DNA of 64,000 bases from Jaenimonas drosophilae (Eukaryota > Euglenozoa > Kinetoplastea > Trypanosomatida > Trypanosomatidae): the NCBI GenBank assembly GCA_030849065.1, contig JASAON010001609.1:27417-91416 (forward strand), in the 5' to 3' direction. The position numbers and the translations under genes are program-made. The notes under the pieces were generated by a model. It did no database searches and had not been told where the DNA came from. It saw only the letters and a list, made by a program, of their open reading frames with translations. Below are positions 47,373 through 56,635 of the stretch, in pieces (the stretch's first letter is position 1; the number at the start of each line of letters is the position of its first letter).

Positions 47373-49022
47373 TCAGAGGAGCTCTTCATCATCATCATCG
47401 TCATCATCATCATCATCGTCCGCCCCCTGCCGCCACGCCTTCTTGTTGCTGCTGAGGCCCTCTCGCATGCGATCCACGCAGAGATGAAAGGTTGGCAGGC
47501 CATCGAGAGTGATGCCCTTGGCGAGATGATGCACCAACTCCGCCTCCCCACTGACCACCTCCGAGGCCGCCATGCTGCCAACATGCGTAGTTCCGAACAA
47601 CGCATCCACTGCGGGGGGATAGGTGTAGTAGGCGATGCGGCCATTATTCCAGTCTGCCAAGATCATCCGCGCGGTACCTTCTTCATCCACCACACCGCCC
47701 TTCAGCAAACGGCCACGACGCAGTCCCACCTCGTGAATGAAGCTCATCACGTTTCCCTCATCAAAATTGCCAATCCCATAGAAGAGGGCCAGTGGATGAA
47801 CACCAGCCATGCGCATCGCTCGCATCTCCTCCACATCCTGCACATCGGCGAGGTGCTGCTGAGCATCTATGCCCGGCATGTTGGCCGCGGTGAAGCGCTG
47901 CAGAAGCCTCTGCACCGGCACAAAGGGATTAGCAATCTCACTCAGCTTCACGGCGTTGCGTAGCACCACATCTCCACTATCCTCTCCAGGGCTGACCACA
48001 CCAGGGCAGTCCATCACACGAATATCCGAGCGCAGCTCCACCTCCGTGTTGCCCGTCGTGAAGCCGGGCATGTTTCCCACCCCGACCACGTGCTTCCGCT
48101 TGAGGGCGTTGATGATGGAGCTCTTCCCAACGTTGGGGTATCCAATCACACCCACCACAATGGCCTTGCGCTCACCCGTTTCCTCACTACGCGCGATGTT
48201 GCGGAGCTGGCGATACATGTTGGTGATGTAGTTCTGGCCCAGGGAGCCCTTGGCGGTGGCGGCAAACGGGATGCACATCATGTGTTCGTGGTGCTCAAAG
48301 TAGTGCACCCACGCATCCACCACCTCCTTGGAGGGAAGCAGGTCCACCTTGTTGAGCACCACCACGACCTTCTTTTTTTCATCTCCGTAGGTGGAGCGAA
48401 TGTTGTTCTCGAGCTGCTTCAGACGGCAGCCCAGCGGATCGCGGGCATCCACGACTTGTAAGAGCACGTCACAATTCTCAACAACGCGCTGAAACTCCTT
48501 GAAGAAGCGGCGGAGTGATTGATCGCAGCCACGTCGCTGCACCGCATCCTCGCTGAACTCATCCTCATCCTCTTCATTCCCATCACCACCCATGGCGTAG
48601 TGGATGGGTGCCTCATAATCATGTACACGCTCCGTCGTGCGAAGCAGGAGAGTACGCATCTCGCGCTGTTGGGCAGCCATGCGCTCTTCTTCCGTCTGTG
48701 GTGCAGCCTCTCCTTGCTGAGCTCCACGCAACAAGGTGGCTGCCGTCAAGCCACTGCGTCCGAGAACACCTCCACGTGATCGTCCTCCGCCAAGAATCGG
48801 GGGCACTGAACGGCTGTTGTTGTTGTTGTTGTGTAGGTTGGTGCCGATGCTGAGTACGCAGTGGCTCTTGCGTCGGGCCGTGTGTGCGAGCCTTCGTGCA
48901 GCATCCTTCAAGTCTGGTACACCAGGATCTTTGGTGAGTTTCTTCTTCTCCGTTGGTGGTGCGTTGCCACGTCCGCCGTGATGGCCGCCTCCACGGCCGC
49001 TCTTTTTGGAGTGGCCGCCCAT
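47373..49022 (-). CDS. Nucleostemin/GNL3-type circularly permuted nucleolar GTPase
   Basis: The 549-aa protein is a YlqF-type GTPase with motifs in permuted order: DARDPLGCR, then G4 NKVD at residues 224-227, then G1 GYPNVGKSS at about 294-302, G2 with PGFTTGNTEV and G3 DCPGVV. The RFFKEFQRVVENCDVLLQVV start with DPLGCR is typical of nucleostemin/GNL3/GNL3L and yeast Nug1, which act in nucleolar 60S subunit assembly. The N-terminus is basic and Gly/His-rich, as expected for nucleolar targeting. A poly-Asn run lies near residue 66, an acidic stretch precedes the GTPase, and the protein ends in about eleven Asp followed by EELL, coded by a GAT microsatellite. NOG2 or LSG1 are less likely because of DPLGCR. 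The start MGGHSKKSG is the first ATG after spacer-like sequence. Confidence 0.85.
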   Translation of the reverse strand: MGGHSKKSGRGGGHHGGRGNAPPTEKKKLTKDPGVPDLKDAARRLAHTARRKSHCVLSIGTNLHNNNNNSRSVPPILGGGRSRGGVLGRSGLTAATLLRGAQQGEAAPQTEEERMAAQQREMRTLLLRTTERVHDYEAPIHYAMGGDGNEEDEDEFSEDAVQRRGCDQSLRRFFKEFQRVVENCDVLLQVVDARDPLGCRLKQLENNIRSTYGDEKKKVVVVLNKVDLLPSKEVVDAWVHYFEHHEHMMCIPFAATAKGSLGQNYITNMYRQLRNIARSEETGERKAIVVGVIGYPNVGKSSIINALKRKHVVGVGNMPGFTTGNTEVELRSDIRVMDCPGVVSPGEDSGDVVLRNAVKLSEIANPFVPVQRLLQRFTAANMPGIDAQQHLADVQDVEEMRAMRMAGVHPLALFYGIGNFDEGNVMSFIHEVGLRRGRLLKGGVVDEEGTARMILADWNNGRIAYYTYPPAVDALFGTTHVGSMAASEVVSGEAELVHHLAKGITLDGLPTFHLCVDRMREGLSSNKKAWRQGADDDDDDDDDDDEELL

Positions 49023-49386
49023 CCTTTCCTTGTTGTGTGTGTCTTTCCGCCACCAACAAACTACTTGGGGGTAGCATGAACACACAAGTGAAGAGAGAGA
49101 GAGAGAGAGGATGCTTGTACAGTTGTGTGGTACATGTACTTGTTCATTCACGAGTGGCATTCATGTGTGTTCATGAAACTACATGTGTGTGTGTTCATAT
49201 GTATATATTTGTTTTGTGTGAATAGTGGCAAGACAACCAACCAATATCTGATCATTAACAAGGACGGGTTCTGTTACAGGATTGTTGTTGTTGTTGGTAG
49301 TGCGTGTTGGGGAAGATGAACTGAACTGAACTGAAGCTCATCATCATCATCATCTTCATCGCCACACACGTGTGCTCTCTTCTTTG
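49023..49386. other. Intergenic region between TRAP1 and the nucleostemin-like GTPase
   Basis: About 0.36 kb with an AG-rich run near 49092-49110 that reads as a CT tract on the minus strand, a likely splice signal for the GTPase gene, a (TTG)n near 49283-49296 and a CAT run near 49339-49354. No gene seen. Confidence 0.4.
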
Positions 49387-51630
49387 TTACTTATCTGCTG
49401 TGGGTTCATCCACCTTCTCCACCATGCGAGACATGATCGAGTTCAGGCGGCCGACGAGCGTGCGTGGATCCTCGAGAAGGCCGGCGGCGATGATGGCATT
49501 ATCAAAGATCTGCTCCACCAACAAACCAGCCGTCTCCACCTCAGCATCACCGGCGGACTGCGACAGTGTGTAGAGCTTCCGGATGAGCTCATGTTGTGCG
49601 TTGATGTGTAAGTTGTACTTTGGCGGTGGGCCGGCGGCTTGGCCCGTCATGCGATAAATCTTGCGCATCTGCGCTGATTCGTGGTCAGCGAGCACCGCGG
49701 GGCTATCGCGAAGACGCTCGGTGGCCTTCACAACACCAACGCGGCCAACCAAACGCCGGGAGATAAAGTCGCTGAGGGTCTTCACCTGCGTCTCGGTGAG
49801 CTGCTTCTTCACGGCCACATCCTCATTCTTATCGCCCAGCTCCTTCTTCTTGTGCTGCACATATCCATCCATGCTGGCATCCATCATCTCAATGTTCTGC
49901 AGCTTGTGCTTGGCATACGTGTCGAGGTGCTGCATGACAAAATCATCAATGGGCTCGGTGCACACGAGCACCTCCAGCTCATGCTCCTTGTACTGCTCAA
50001 AGTAGGGGGATTGCAGTGCCATCTCCTTGGAGGGTGCGTTGATGTAGTAAATGTGTGATTGGTTCGGCTGCATGCGGTCGCGGTACTCATTCAGAGAAAC
50101 CAGTGGAAAATCAACGTCCGACTTGGTCGTCTCGAAGCGCAGGAGCTTCGCGAGATCCATCTTGTGAATCTGATCGGTGCAGATGCCCTCCTTGATGAAG
50201 TTGCCATACTCCGCCACAAAACGCTCGTACTTGGCGCGGTCCTGCTTGGCTTCCTCCTCCATCCAACGAATCACCCGCTTCGTCAGAACGGTGGAGAGGC
50301 GGCGCATCATGCCACCATCTTGAGTGTGCTCTCGCGAGACGTTCAGTGGGATTGATTCAGAATCCACGGCACCCTTCATGAAGCGCAGCCAGTCGGGGAG
50401 GAGGCCCTTGGCCTTGGACTGGATTAGCACTCGCCGTGAGTAGAGATTCACGCCGCTCTCCATGCGGCCACCGCCGTACTTCTCCGTGTGAGACTGTGGC
50501 ACGTAGAGCAGGGCACGCACCGTGAGTGGGGCATCGATGCTGTAGTGCAGGCGGAACATGGGGCTGTCGTAGCTGCCCGAGATGAATTTGTAAAAATCAA
50601 TGTGCTCCTCGTTGGTGATGTCTTGCTTCTCCTTCATCCATAACGCCTCAACGGTATTCACTTTGCCCCCGTTGAGGGTGATCTCGTAGGATACGAAGTT
50701 GCTGTACTTCTTCAGCACACGCTCCACCACCTGTGGGGTGCAGAAGGAGAGCTCCGTGTCCTTCACGTCAAGCACAATCTTGGTGCCCTTCTCCACGCCC
50801 TCACACTCGGAGATCTTGAAGGTGCCGGTGCCATCGGACTCCCACAGATAGCCCTTGGCATCCTTCTTGGAGCTGCGGCTGTACACGCGCACGTACTTGG
50901 CCACCATGAAGCAGGCGTAGAAGCCAACACCAAACTGCCCAATGATCTTCTCCGCGGCAGACTGGCCAGAGCTCTGCAGCTCCTTCACAAAGGCCTTGGA
51001 GCCAGAGCTCGCGATGGTGCCGAGGTTGGCCGCCAACTCCTCCTTCGTCATGCCCACACCGGTATCGCGAATCACAAAGCGGCTCTTCCCTTGATTGCAG
51101 CTGAGGGAGATGAGAGGTGCCTCATCAGAGGCCTCGCGGGCGTGTTCCGGGTTGCTCAGCTCCAACAAGTGGCGCTTCTCGAGCGCATCGCTGGCGTTGC
51201 TCACCAACTCACGAATGAATACTTCCTTGTCGCTGTACAAGCTGCACGCAACGATGTCCAGGAGCTGGCGGGTCTCCGTCTTAAAGCCCATCTCCTCCGC
51301 CTCCCCCACAACATGCTCCGAATCCACGGAGGTCTTTTCCGTGGTGGTCTCGTTGCCCGCGGTGCTCGTCGTCGTGGCGGGCTCCACCACAACATCATCA
51401 TCCGCCACCTCCTCCGCCGGCTTCTTCTCCTCCGTGGCGTCGCTGGGCTTGGTGGTGGTGGTAGTGGTGCTGCAGAAGCGTTGCGCCATGACGAGGCTGG
51501 AGGCATCCTTCACGGTGAATGTGGTGTTGTCGTTGTGCGATACCCCACAGACGAGGGGGGCCGCACCGAGGAGGCGGGGGGCCACGGTGAGGCTGCGGGT
51601 AGCGCCGCGTTGGAGAGCGCGTCGGTACAT
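49387..51630 (-). CDS. TRAP1: Mitochondrial Hsp90 chaperone TRAP1 (HSP75)
   Basis: The 747-aa protein is a full-length Hsp90 of the mitochondrial type. The start MYRRALQRGATRSL is a likely presequence, followed by a Thr-rich acidic linker to about residue 105. The ATPase domain shows VFIRELVSNASDALEK, RFVIRDTGVGMTKEEL, LGTIASSGSKAF and GQFGVGFYACFMVA. The middle domain has WMKEKQDITNEEH and the catalytic Arg loop near PLNVSREHTQD. The C-terminus ends in PTADK without the MEEVD of cytosolic Hsp90, as expected. TRAP1 folds proteins in the matrix. The splice acceptor is very close: a T/C tract at 51677-51653 and an AG at 51646-51645, leaving a leader of about 14 nt. Confidence 0.96.
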   Translation of the reverse strand: MYRRALQRGATRSLTVAPRLLGAAPLVCGVSHNDNTTFTVKDASSLVMAQRFCSTTTTTTKPSDATEEKKPAEEVADDDVVVEPATTTSTAGNETTTEKTSVDSEHVVGEAEEMGFKTETRQLLDIVACSLYSDKEVFIRELVSNASDALEKRHLLELSNPEHAREASDEAPLISLSCNQGKSRFVIRDTGVGMTKEELAANLGTIASSGSKAFVKELQSSGQSAAEKIIGQFGVGFYACFMVAKYVRVYSRSSKKDAKGYLWESDGTGTFKISECEGVEKGTKIVLDVKDTELSFCTPQVVERVLKKYSNFVSYEITLNGGKVNTVEALWMKEKQDITNEEHIDFYKFISGSYDSPMFRLHYSIDAPLTVRALLYVPQSHTEKYGGGRMESGVNLYSRRVLIQSKAKGLLPDWLRFMKGAVDSESIPLNVSREHTQDGGMMRRLSTVLTKRVIRWMEEEAKQDRAKYERFVAEYGNFIKEGICTDQIHKMDLAKLLRFETTKSDVDFPLVSLNEYRDRMQPNQSHIYYINAPSKEMALQSPYFEQYKEHELEVLVCTEPIDDFVMQHLDTYAKHKLQNIEMMDASMDGYVQHKKKELGDKNEDVAVKKQLTETQVKTLSDFISRRLVGRVGVVKATERLRDSPAVLADHESAQMRKIYRMTGQAAGPPPKYNLHINAQHELIRKLYTLSQSAGDAEVETAGLLVEQIFDNAIIAAGLLEDPRTLVGRLNSIMSRMVEKVDEPTADK

Positions 51631-51986
51631 TCTGTGCTTAGATTCTGGTTAGTGAATAAAAAACAAAAGATAAAGATGATGTGCGTACGTGTGTGTGTGT
51701 GTGTGTGTGTGCACTTCAAGAAGAACCAAGTGGTACTTGTGTGTGTGTGTTAGTGTGGTGATCGAAACAAGGAAGCTTGCAGCAACTGTTTGTGATGATC
51801 GTAGTGAACCTACGTGAATCAACACGGAAATAAGAAGGACAAGAAGCATAGTAAGAAGTGTAGTACATGTGCCAGCCTCTCACTGGTGTGTGGGGCTATT
51901 CAATCATGATGTTGTTGTTGCTTGTTGTGTTGTAGAGATACTGAGGAGGGGGGAGGGAGGACGAAAACCGTGCACCAGTGAAGGGC
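51631..51986. other. Intergenic region with (GT)n
   Basis: About 0.36 kb between the GRASP and TRAP1 genes. (GT)n lies at 51689-51711. The TRAP1 splice signal is at its left end. No gene seen. Confidence 0.5.
51645..51677 (-). promoter_or_regulatory. Predicted trans-splice acceptor for TRAP1
   Basis: A T-rich tract on the minus strand (51677 to 51653) is followed by AACCAG with the AG at 51646-51645, only about 14 nt before the start codon. The short leader supports the chosen ATG. Confidence 0.5.
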
Positions 51987-53354
51987 CTATGCAGCCTCAC
52001 GGAAAGTGTGTGTGCGCGGATTATACAACGGAAAGCGTAGTGGGGGAGGAATCTCCAACAACACGGGAGTAGGTGCCCCCGTGGCCGTCGTTGTAGAAGT
52101 GAGAGGTGCGGTGGTGGTGGAGATGATGGGCGGAGCTTCGTGTGGGCCGCTGCCATCCTTGAGGCCGCCACTGGGCGGTATAGATGCCACCACGGATGAT
52201 GAGGTTGGTACGTTGATTGCCCTCGGTGTGCCTGCAGCTGGAAGAGTCTCGGCTGAGGACGTGCAGGGATGTGCAGGAGTCGGAGGAGGGGAAGAAGAAG
52301 CATGGGGCAGTGTGTTGGGGTGGTGGTGGTGCTCGGTCGTTGGTCCTCGCCCGGGTGCAAGCTGGGAAGTGAGTGAGTGGGTTGATTCATTTCCCACACT
52401 GGGGCTGAAGGTGCCGGTGTTCTCCACCTGCAGCGGGTGCCTCTCGTTGGTGCTGCCTATGCTGCTGCTCATCGTCGTCACGCTGCGTGTGCCGGGGTGC
52501 GGCTTGTTGGGCGTGCTCAACGCCTCCTCCCCATGATCCATGAGATGCATCTGTGGCACACCAGCACTGGCATCCACTGGAATGGTGTGCAACAAGCCAG
52601 ATGCAAGGCCAAGACCGAGGGAGACGGCGTGTGGGGCTACATCCACGTGCAGCGCCACAGATCTCACTTGGTTGGATGGAACATGATACATCATCAAGAT
52701 GAGCTCCGTAGGTACGTGGGCTGGCATCTTCAGTGCTGCATATTCCCGCAACGTCTGGCGGCGCTCCATCCACCCACGCACACGGTCGGAGAGGTCCTCG
52801 GCACTCTGGAAGGTGGAAAGCACCGGGGAGTCGCTCTGCTGCATGCCAATGAGGTATTCACTGCCATCGTCGTGGAGTTTGTTGCACATCGCGGCGGGGC
52901 TGCCAGCCTCACGGCTCACTAGATGCCAGCACAACTTGATGCAAACGCCAATGCTCCGCCAATCTACACCACAGCCGAGAAGACTGTGGCTGCTGGCCTT
53001 CCATGGAGCTGGAGTGAGAAGCACCTCACGCATCGTGCGCGTGCGGAGATTCAGCACCTGCAAACGTACCACCACACCACGTTTGGATGCCACGTAGTCC
53101 TTGAAGAACTGCGTACGATGCCCATCCACGGACTGCAACTCACGTTCATCCACGGCCAACACAAAGTCAAAGTAGGGCACCAAACCTGCACATGCAGCAG
53201 GGCTGCCCGACACAACACGGCTAATTTGCAATCCATGAGAATCATCAGTGAGGCACACCTGTGCCGCCGCATTGGTGGACGCGGGGGAGCCAACAAGACT
53301 GCCGCCTTCCGCCGCGTCATTCGCAGTGGCCGAGCTCGTCTGCTGCTGGCCCAT
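51987..53354 (-). CDS. GRASP: GRASP-type Golgi reassembly stacking protein
   Basis: The 455-aa protein begins MGQQQTSS, with Gly2 suited to N-myristoylation as in GRASP55/65. Two PDZ-like domains follow: the first has GLQISRVVSGSPAACAGLVPYFDFVLAVD, and the second has SHSLLGCGVDWRSIGVCI, HLVSREAGSPAAMC, DDGSEYLIGMQQ and SEDLSDRV-type segments up to about residue 280. The remaining part is Ser, Pro and Thr-rich and probably disordered and phosphorylated, as in other GRASPs. GRASP tethers Golgi membranes and in trypanosomes marks the single Golgi. A pyrimidine tract on the minus strand at 53464-53431 is followed by AG at 53381-53380, only about 25 nt before the ATG. Confidence 0.9.
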   Translation of the reverse strand: MGQQQTSSATANDAAEGGSLVGSPASTNAAAQVCLTDDSHGLQISRVVSGSPAACAGLVPYFDFVLAVDERELQSVDGHRTQFFKDYVASKRGVVVRLQVLNLRTRTMREVLLTPAPWKASSHSLLGCGVDWRSIGVCIKLCWHLVSREAGSPAAMCNKLHDDGSEYLIGMQQSDSPVLSTFQSAEDLSDRVRGWMERRQTLREYAALKMPAHVPTELILMMYHVPSNQVRSVALHVDVAPHAVSLGLGLASGLLHTIPVDASAGVPQMHLMDHGEEALSTPNKPHPGTRSVTTMSSSIGSTNERHPLQVENTGTFSPSVGNESTHSLTSQLAPGRGPTTEHHHHPNTLPHASSSPPPTPAHPCTSSAETLPAAGTPRAINVPTSSSVVASIPPSGGLKDGSGPHEAPPIISTTTAPLTSTTTATGAPTPVLLEIPPPLRFPLYNPRTHTFREAA

Positions 53355-54782
53355 GCTCGTGTAGGTGCAGCGACTAAGCCTATTCAAGCACACGCATGTA
53401 TAATGTACGTGTGTGGTTGTGTGTTGGCACAACAAGAGAGGGAGGAGGAGAAAGAAGAGGAGGTGTAAGTGCTTGCACAAGGAAGCAAGGCTGGCCAGTG
53501 TGATGGGAGATAAGAGAATACGTGGAGAAGCAGTGAAGTTGGCTGGATGAGGTATCCAACAACATCGGGCACAGAGAAGAAAACAGCAAACTCATGAGTA
53601 GCAGCGCGATGATGGTGCGAGAGCGGTCAAGATGAAAGGGTGTAGTGCGGAGGTGGGAGGAAGGAAACAGCCAGCATGTGAAGCTTCCGCCTCCGCAACA
53701 CCACACAACACCTACATGGCGTCGTTCACGGTGATCGAATGGGGGGTTTGAGAGATACAAGAACAAAAATGAAGAACAGTCGCGTCCGTTTTTTTTTCAC
53801 TTGCTGCGCGCACAGCCCACACAACCACACCATCGCTCCTCTGACAGAGTGGGAAGGTGGTGCGTGTGTGTGTTGTGTGCGCGTGTTGTTGTAGAGGAAG
53901 GGGAAACAACACAGAAAGAGGTGGAAAAGAGGGGGCCAAAACATTTGGTTATATACAGGCCCTCATATATTCACGCCTCATATCATCCCGGGGAGCCCAT
54001 ATTGCACAGCAACAACAAGAACATACAGAAACCAACATGCCTTCCAGATATAGAGCAGAACATGAAGTAGAAGAAAAAAATTCAGAAAATCTGGTTGACG
54101 TTAACGACGCGCACACACAATTTCCTCCGCTCTTCTACAGACGCAACGGCGGCTCACGAGACTGTGGCGGTACATCAATGGAACAGACACCCTTTACGGT
54201 AGCTGTGTGGATGAAAAGGGAGGTATAGCTGCTGCAATCATCCAAGGTGCCACCAGGCAGCAGTTGCGGCCCCACCAACTCGGAGCAGCGACGCATCGGA
54301 CGTGATGGGCTCCCAGCTGGAGAGCGGCCTCGTTTGGATGGAGAGGAGGCAAGTGCGCGGCCGTGGCCAACCGAGGAGATGATCATCTTCACGTGGTGCT
54401 ACGGATGGCAACGACGTAACAACAGATTTTTTTTGTAGTGTATTGGAGGTGCAGTGAGGCACACGACACGCTTTAATGAGCAAGAGAAGGGCGGGGGAAA
54501 ACAAAAAAAAGAAGAAGGTTGATTGATTGGAGCAACCGAGACGGACAACATCGCAACAGTACGCACTTCAAGAAGGACGAGAATGAGTGAAGAAGGATCA
54601 CCCCTCTTACCCCCCCCCTCCCGCCACACACAGGCTCATGAGCAGTTATACGTCTCTTTTTATATATGTGGAGTATCCCCCCACCCAACGATATGCCCTC
54701 TCGTCTATTGGAGGCAGCACACATGTGCGTGCAACAAGACTCCCCCCTACACACAATTTGCGGTGTACGTAGGATGAATCTC
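53355..54782. other. Long intergenic region between the FG-repeat and GRASP genes
   Basis: About 1.4 kb with no supportable gene. The plus-strand frame 53857-54228 and the minus frame 54473-54883 lack family features. C and T runs occur near 54600-54625. It holds the 3' end of the FG-repeat transcript and the leader of GRASP. Confidence 0.6.
53380..53464 (-). promoter_or_regulatory. Predicted trans-splice acceptor for the GRASP gene
   Basis: On the minus strand a dense CT tract (53464 to 53431) is followed by the first AG at 53381-53380, giving a leader of about 25 nt. Confidence 0.45.
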
Positions 54783-56321
54783 TTAGAACGGCTTTCCAGT
54801 GAAGGGGTTGATATTAACGTGCGCCGGGGGGATGCAGACATCCACGGACTCTCCCATCTCAGAGATGCCGCTAATCTTGCCAAACGGACGAAACGGGAGG
54901 ACCTCGTTCTTGGCGTAGTACTTCAGCAAACGGAACTGCCCCTTCTCGGCGAGCTTGCCCTCACGCAGAAGCTCCAGGATGGACTGAATGGCATCCACCT
55001 CGATCTGCGCTGCCTCCTGTCGGAGACTGACGATGCGCTCCAGCTCCGCCATCAGGGGAGCTTCGTACTTGGCTACCAGGCTCTCAAAATCATCTGACTC
55101 ATCCGCCAGCTCCTCGAGGTGGCGCGCACGGAACTCCTGGAGTGCCGCATGGAGATCAGGATCGTAGGCAGGGCACCCGTCGATCCACCCATCCATGCTC
55201 TTCACGTCGGGGTTCCGCTTGGCGAAGATGCGGTTCAGAATCAGCGAACGTGCCGTTGCGTCCACCTGGTCCTTGGCATCGTTCTGCATGACAACCTTCA
55301 TCGTCACACCGTCACCAAGATTGAAGCCCTCACGCACCAGACGGCTGCCAGACTTGATGTCCTTCAGCATCTCCTGCAGCCGCTTCCTGGACCACAGGAC
55401 AAAGAGCACCTCACTACTCTTGAGACGAGAGACCTTCAAGGCAGGACTCTCAGATTCGGCTGCCGCACACGAAGCTGCGGCCCCACTCTGCGCCGTGGTA
55501 CCGAAGCCAAAGTTGGTGGCCGTGGGGGCAGCGGGGGCAGCCGGAGCTCCGCCAAAGCCGAAGTTGGCCGGTGGAGCTGCAGCAGCTGCTGGCGCCGGTG
55601 TTGGCGCGCCAAAGCCAAAGCTGATGGCTCCCGTGGAGGCTGTGGAGGCACCACCAAAGCCAAAAGATGGAGGGACCGCCGTGGCGGTTGTTGTTGTTGC
55701 GGTGGTGGTGGGTGCTGGCGCGCCAAAGCCGAAGCTCGCCGCCGGTGCCGCCGCACTTCCCGCAACCTTTGGCAGCTCATCCGTCCGCAGAAGAACAAAG
55801 GTGTTGGTGGCGCTGCCATCATCCTTGGTGACGGGGTACCACCCCATCGTCTGACCCTCCAGCGGGAGGATGCGCTCCGGGGCGTTGTCCTCAATATCGC
55901 TGTAGGGCCAATGCGCCTTCACAACGTAGTGCGCCGGAGCCAGGGTGGGCTCCTGTGCCTCAGCAATGACGAAGCAATCCACCGTCACCCCATCCAGGCC
56001 GTCGGGTCCGAGCAGGAGGTCCTCCTCGCGGAGCTGAATGAACCAACGAGGGCTGCTGCCGTCGCGGGCGTCGAGGGCGGTTCGGAAGACGGACCAATCA
56101 AAGGCCTGCGGTGGGGAGCCGGGGCGGGTGAAGGTGCGGTGATTGAGCCGCTCCTGCAACAGCTGTGAGATGGTCAGAGAGGTCTGCGAGGTGTGCAGAA
56201 GTCCATCGTTCTTGGCGATCCATTCGGAGATGAGTGCCCGCTTGGCCTCTCGCTCCACCGCGCGGGTGGAGGACTTGGCGGCGGTCGTCGTGGACGCCTT
56301 CTTCGCTGCACGTGGAGGCAT
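54783..56321 (-). CDS. FG-repeat protein, candidate nucleoporin
   Basis: The 512-aa protein has a basic Ala/Lys-rich start, a folded N-terminal part to about residue 190 with WFIQLREEDLLLGPDG and PERILPLEGQTMGWYPV, and a linker at about 190-290 with five FGFG motifs spaced by Ala/Pro/Thr-rich spacers. The last 220 residues are helical, with LFVLWSRKRLQEMLKDIKSG, VAKYEAPLMAELERIVSLRQEA and the closing VNINPFTGKPF. FGFG spacing and a coiled-coil C-terminus are the layout of Nup62/Nup54/Nup58-type channel nucleoporins. Kinetoplastid FG-Nups diverge strongly, so I do not name the exact subunit. It could instead be another FG-containing transport factor. No signal peptide or membrane segment is present. 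Confidence 0.65.
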   Translation of the reverse strand: MPPRAAKKASTTTAAKSSTRAVEREAKRALISEWIAKNDGLLHTSQTSLTISQLLQERLNHRTFTRPGSPPQAFDWSVFRTALDARDGSSPRWFIQLREEDLLLGPDGLDGVTVDCFVIAEAQEPTLAPAHYVVKAHWPYSDIEDNAPERILPLEGQTMGWYPVTKDDGSATNTFVLLRTDELPKVAGSAAAPAASFGFGAPAPTTTATTTTATAVPPSFGFGGASTASTGAISFGFGAPTPAPAAAAAPPANFGFGGAPAAPAAPTATNFGFGTTAQSGAAASCAAAESESPALKVSRLKSSEVLFVLWSRKRLQEMLKDIKSGSRLVREGFNLGDGVTMKVVMQNDAKDQVDATARSLILNRIFAKRNPDVKSMDGWIDGCPAYDPDLHAALQEFRARHLEELADESDDFESLVAKYEAPLMAELERIVSLRQEAAQIEVDAIQSILELLREGKLAEKGQFRLLKYYAKNEVLPFRPFGKISGISEMGESVDVCIPPAHVNINPFTGKPF

Positions 56322-56635
56322 CGCAGTCCAGATGAAGTGGGGTAGGAAGGAGGGGTGGGAATATGGCTGTTTGGGGTCCTACAAGGGGACTACTACTACA
56401 CATGAAAACAACAACACAAGCATGAAGAAGAGGTAGGATGTCATGGACGTACACAGGAGAAGCACCAACAATACATAGCAGAAACCGTAGAGATAGAGAG
56501 AGATCCTCTAGGTAAGTGTGTTGTTGATTGTGGCGGGGTAGAAGGCTGTCCTCCACCGGTGACGGCAGCACTCACCCACATCATCATCATCATCATCATC
56601 ATCACACCATGCTTGCTATGTGCGTGAGGAAAACA
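56322..56635. other. Intergenic region with (CAT)n
   Basis: About 0.31 kb. (CAT)n lies at about 56577-56603, just downstream of the NCA2 stop codon. No gene seen. Confidence 0.4.
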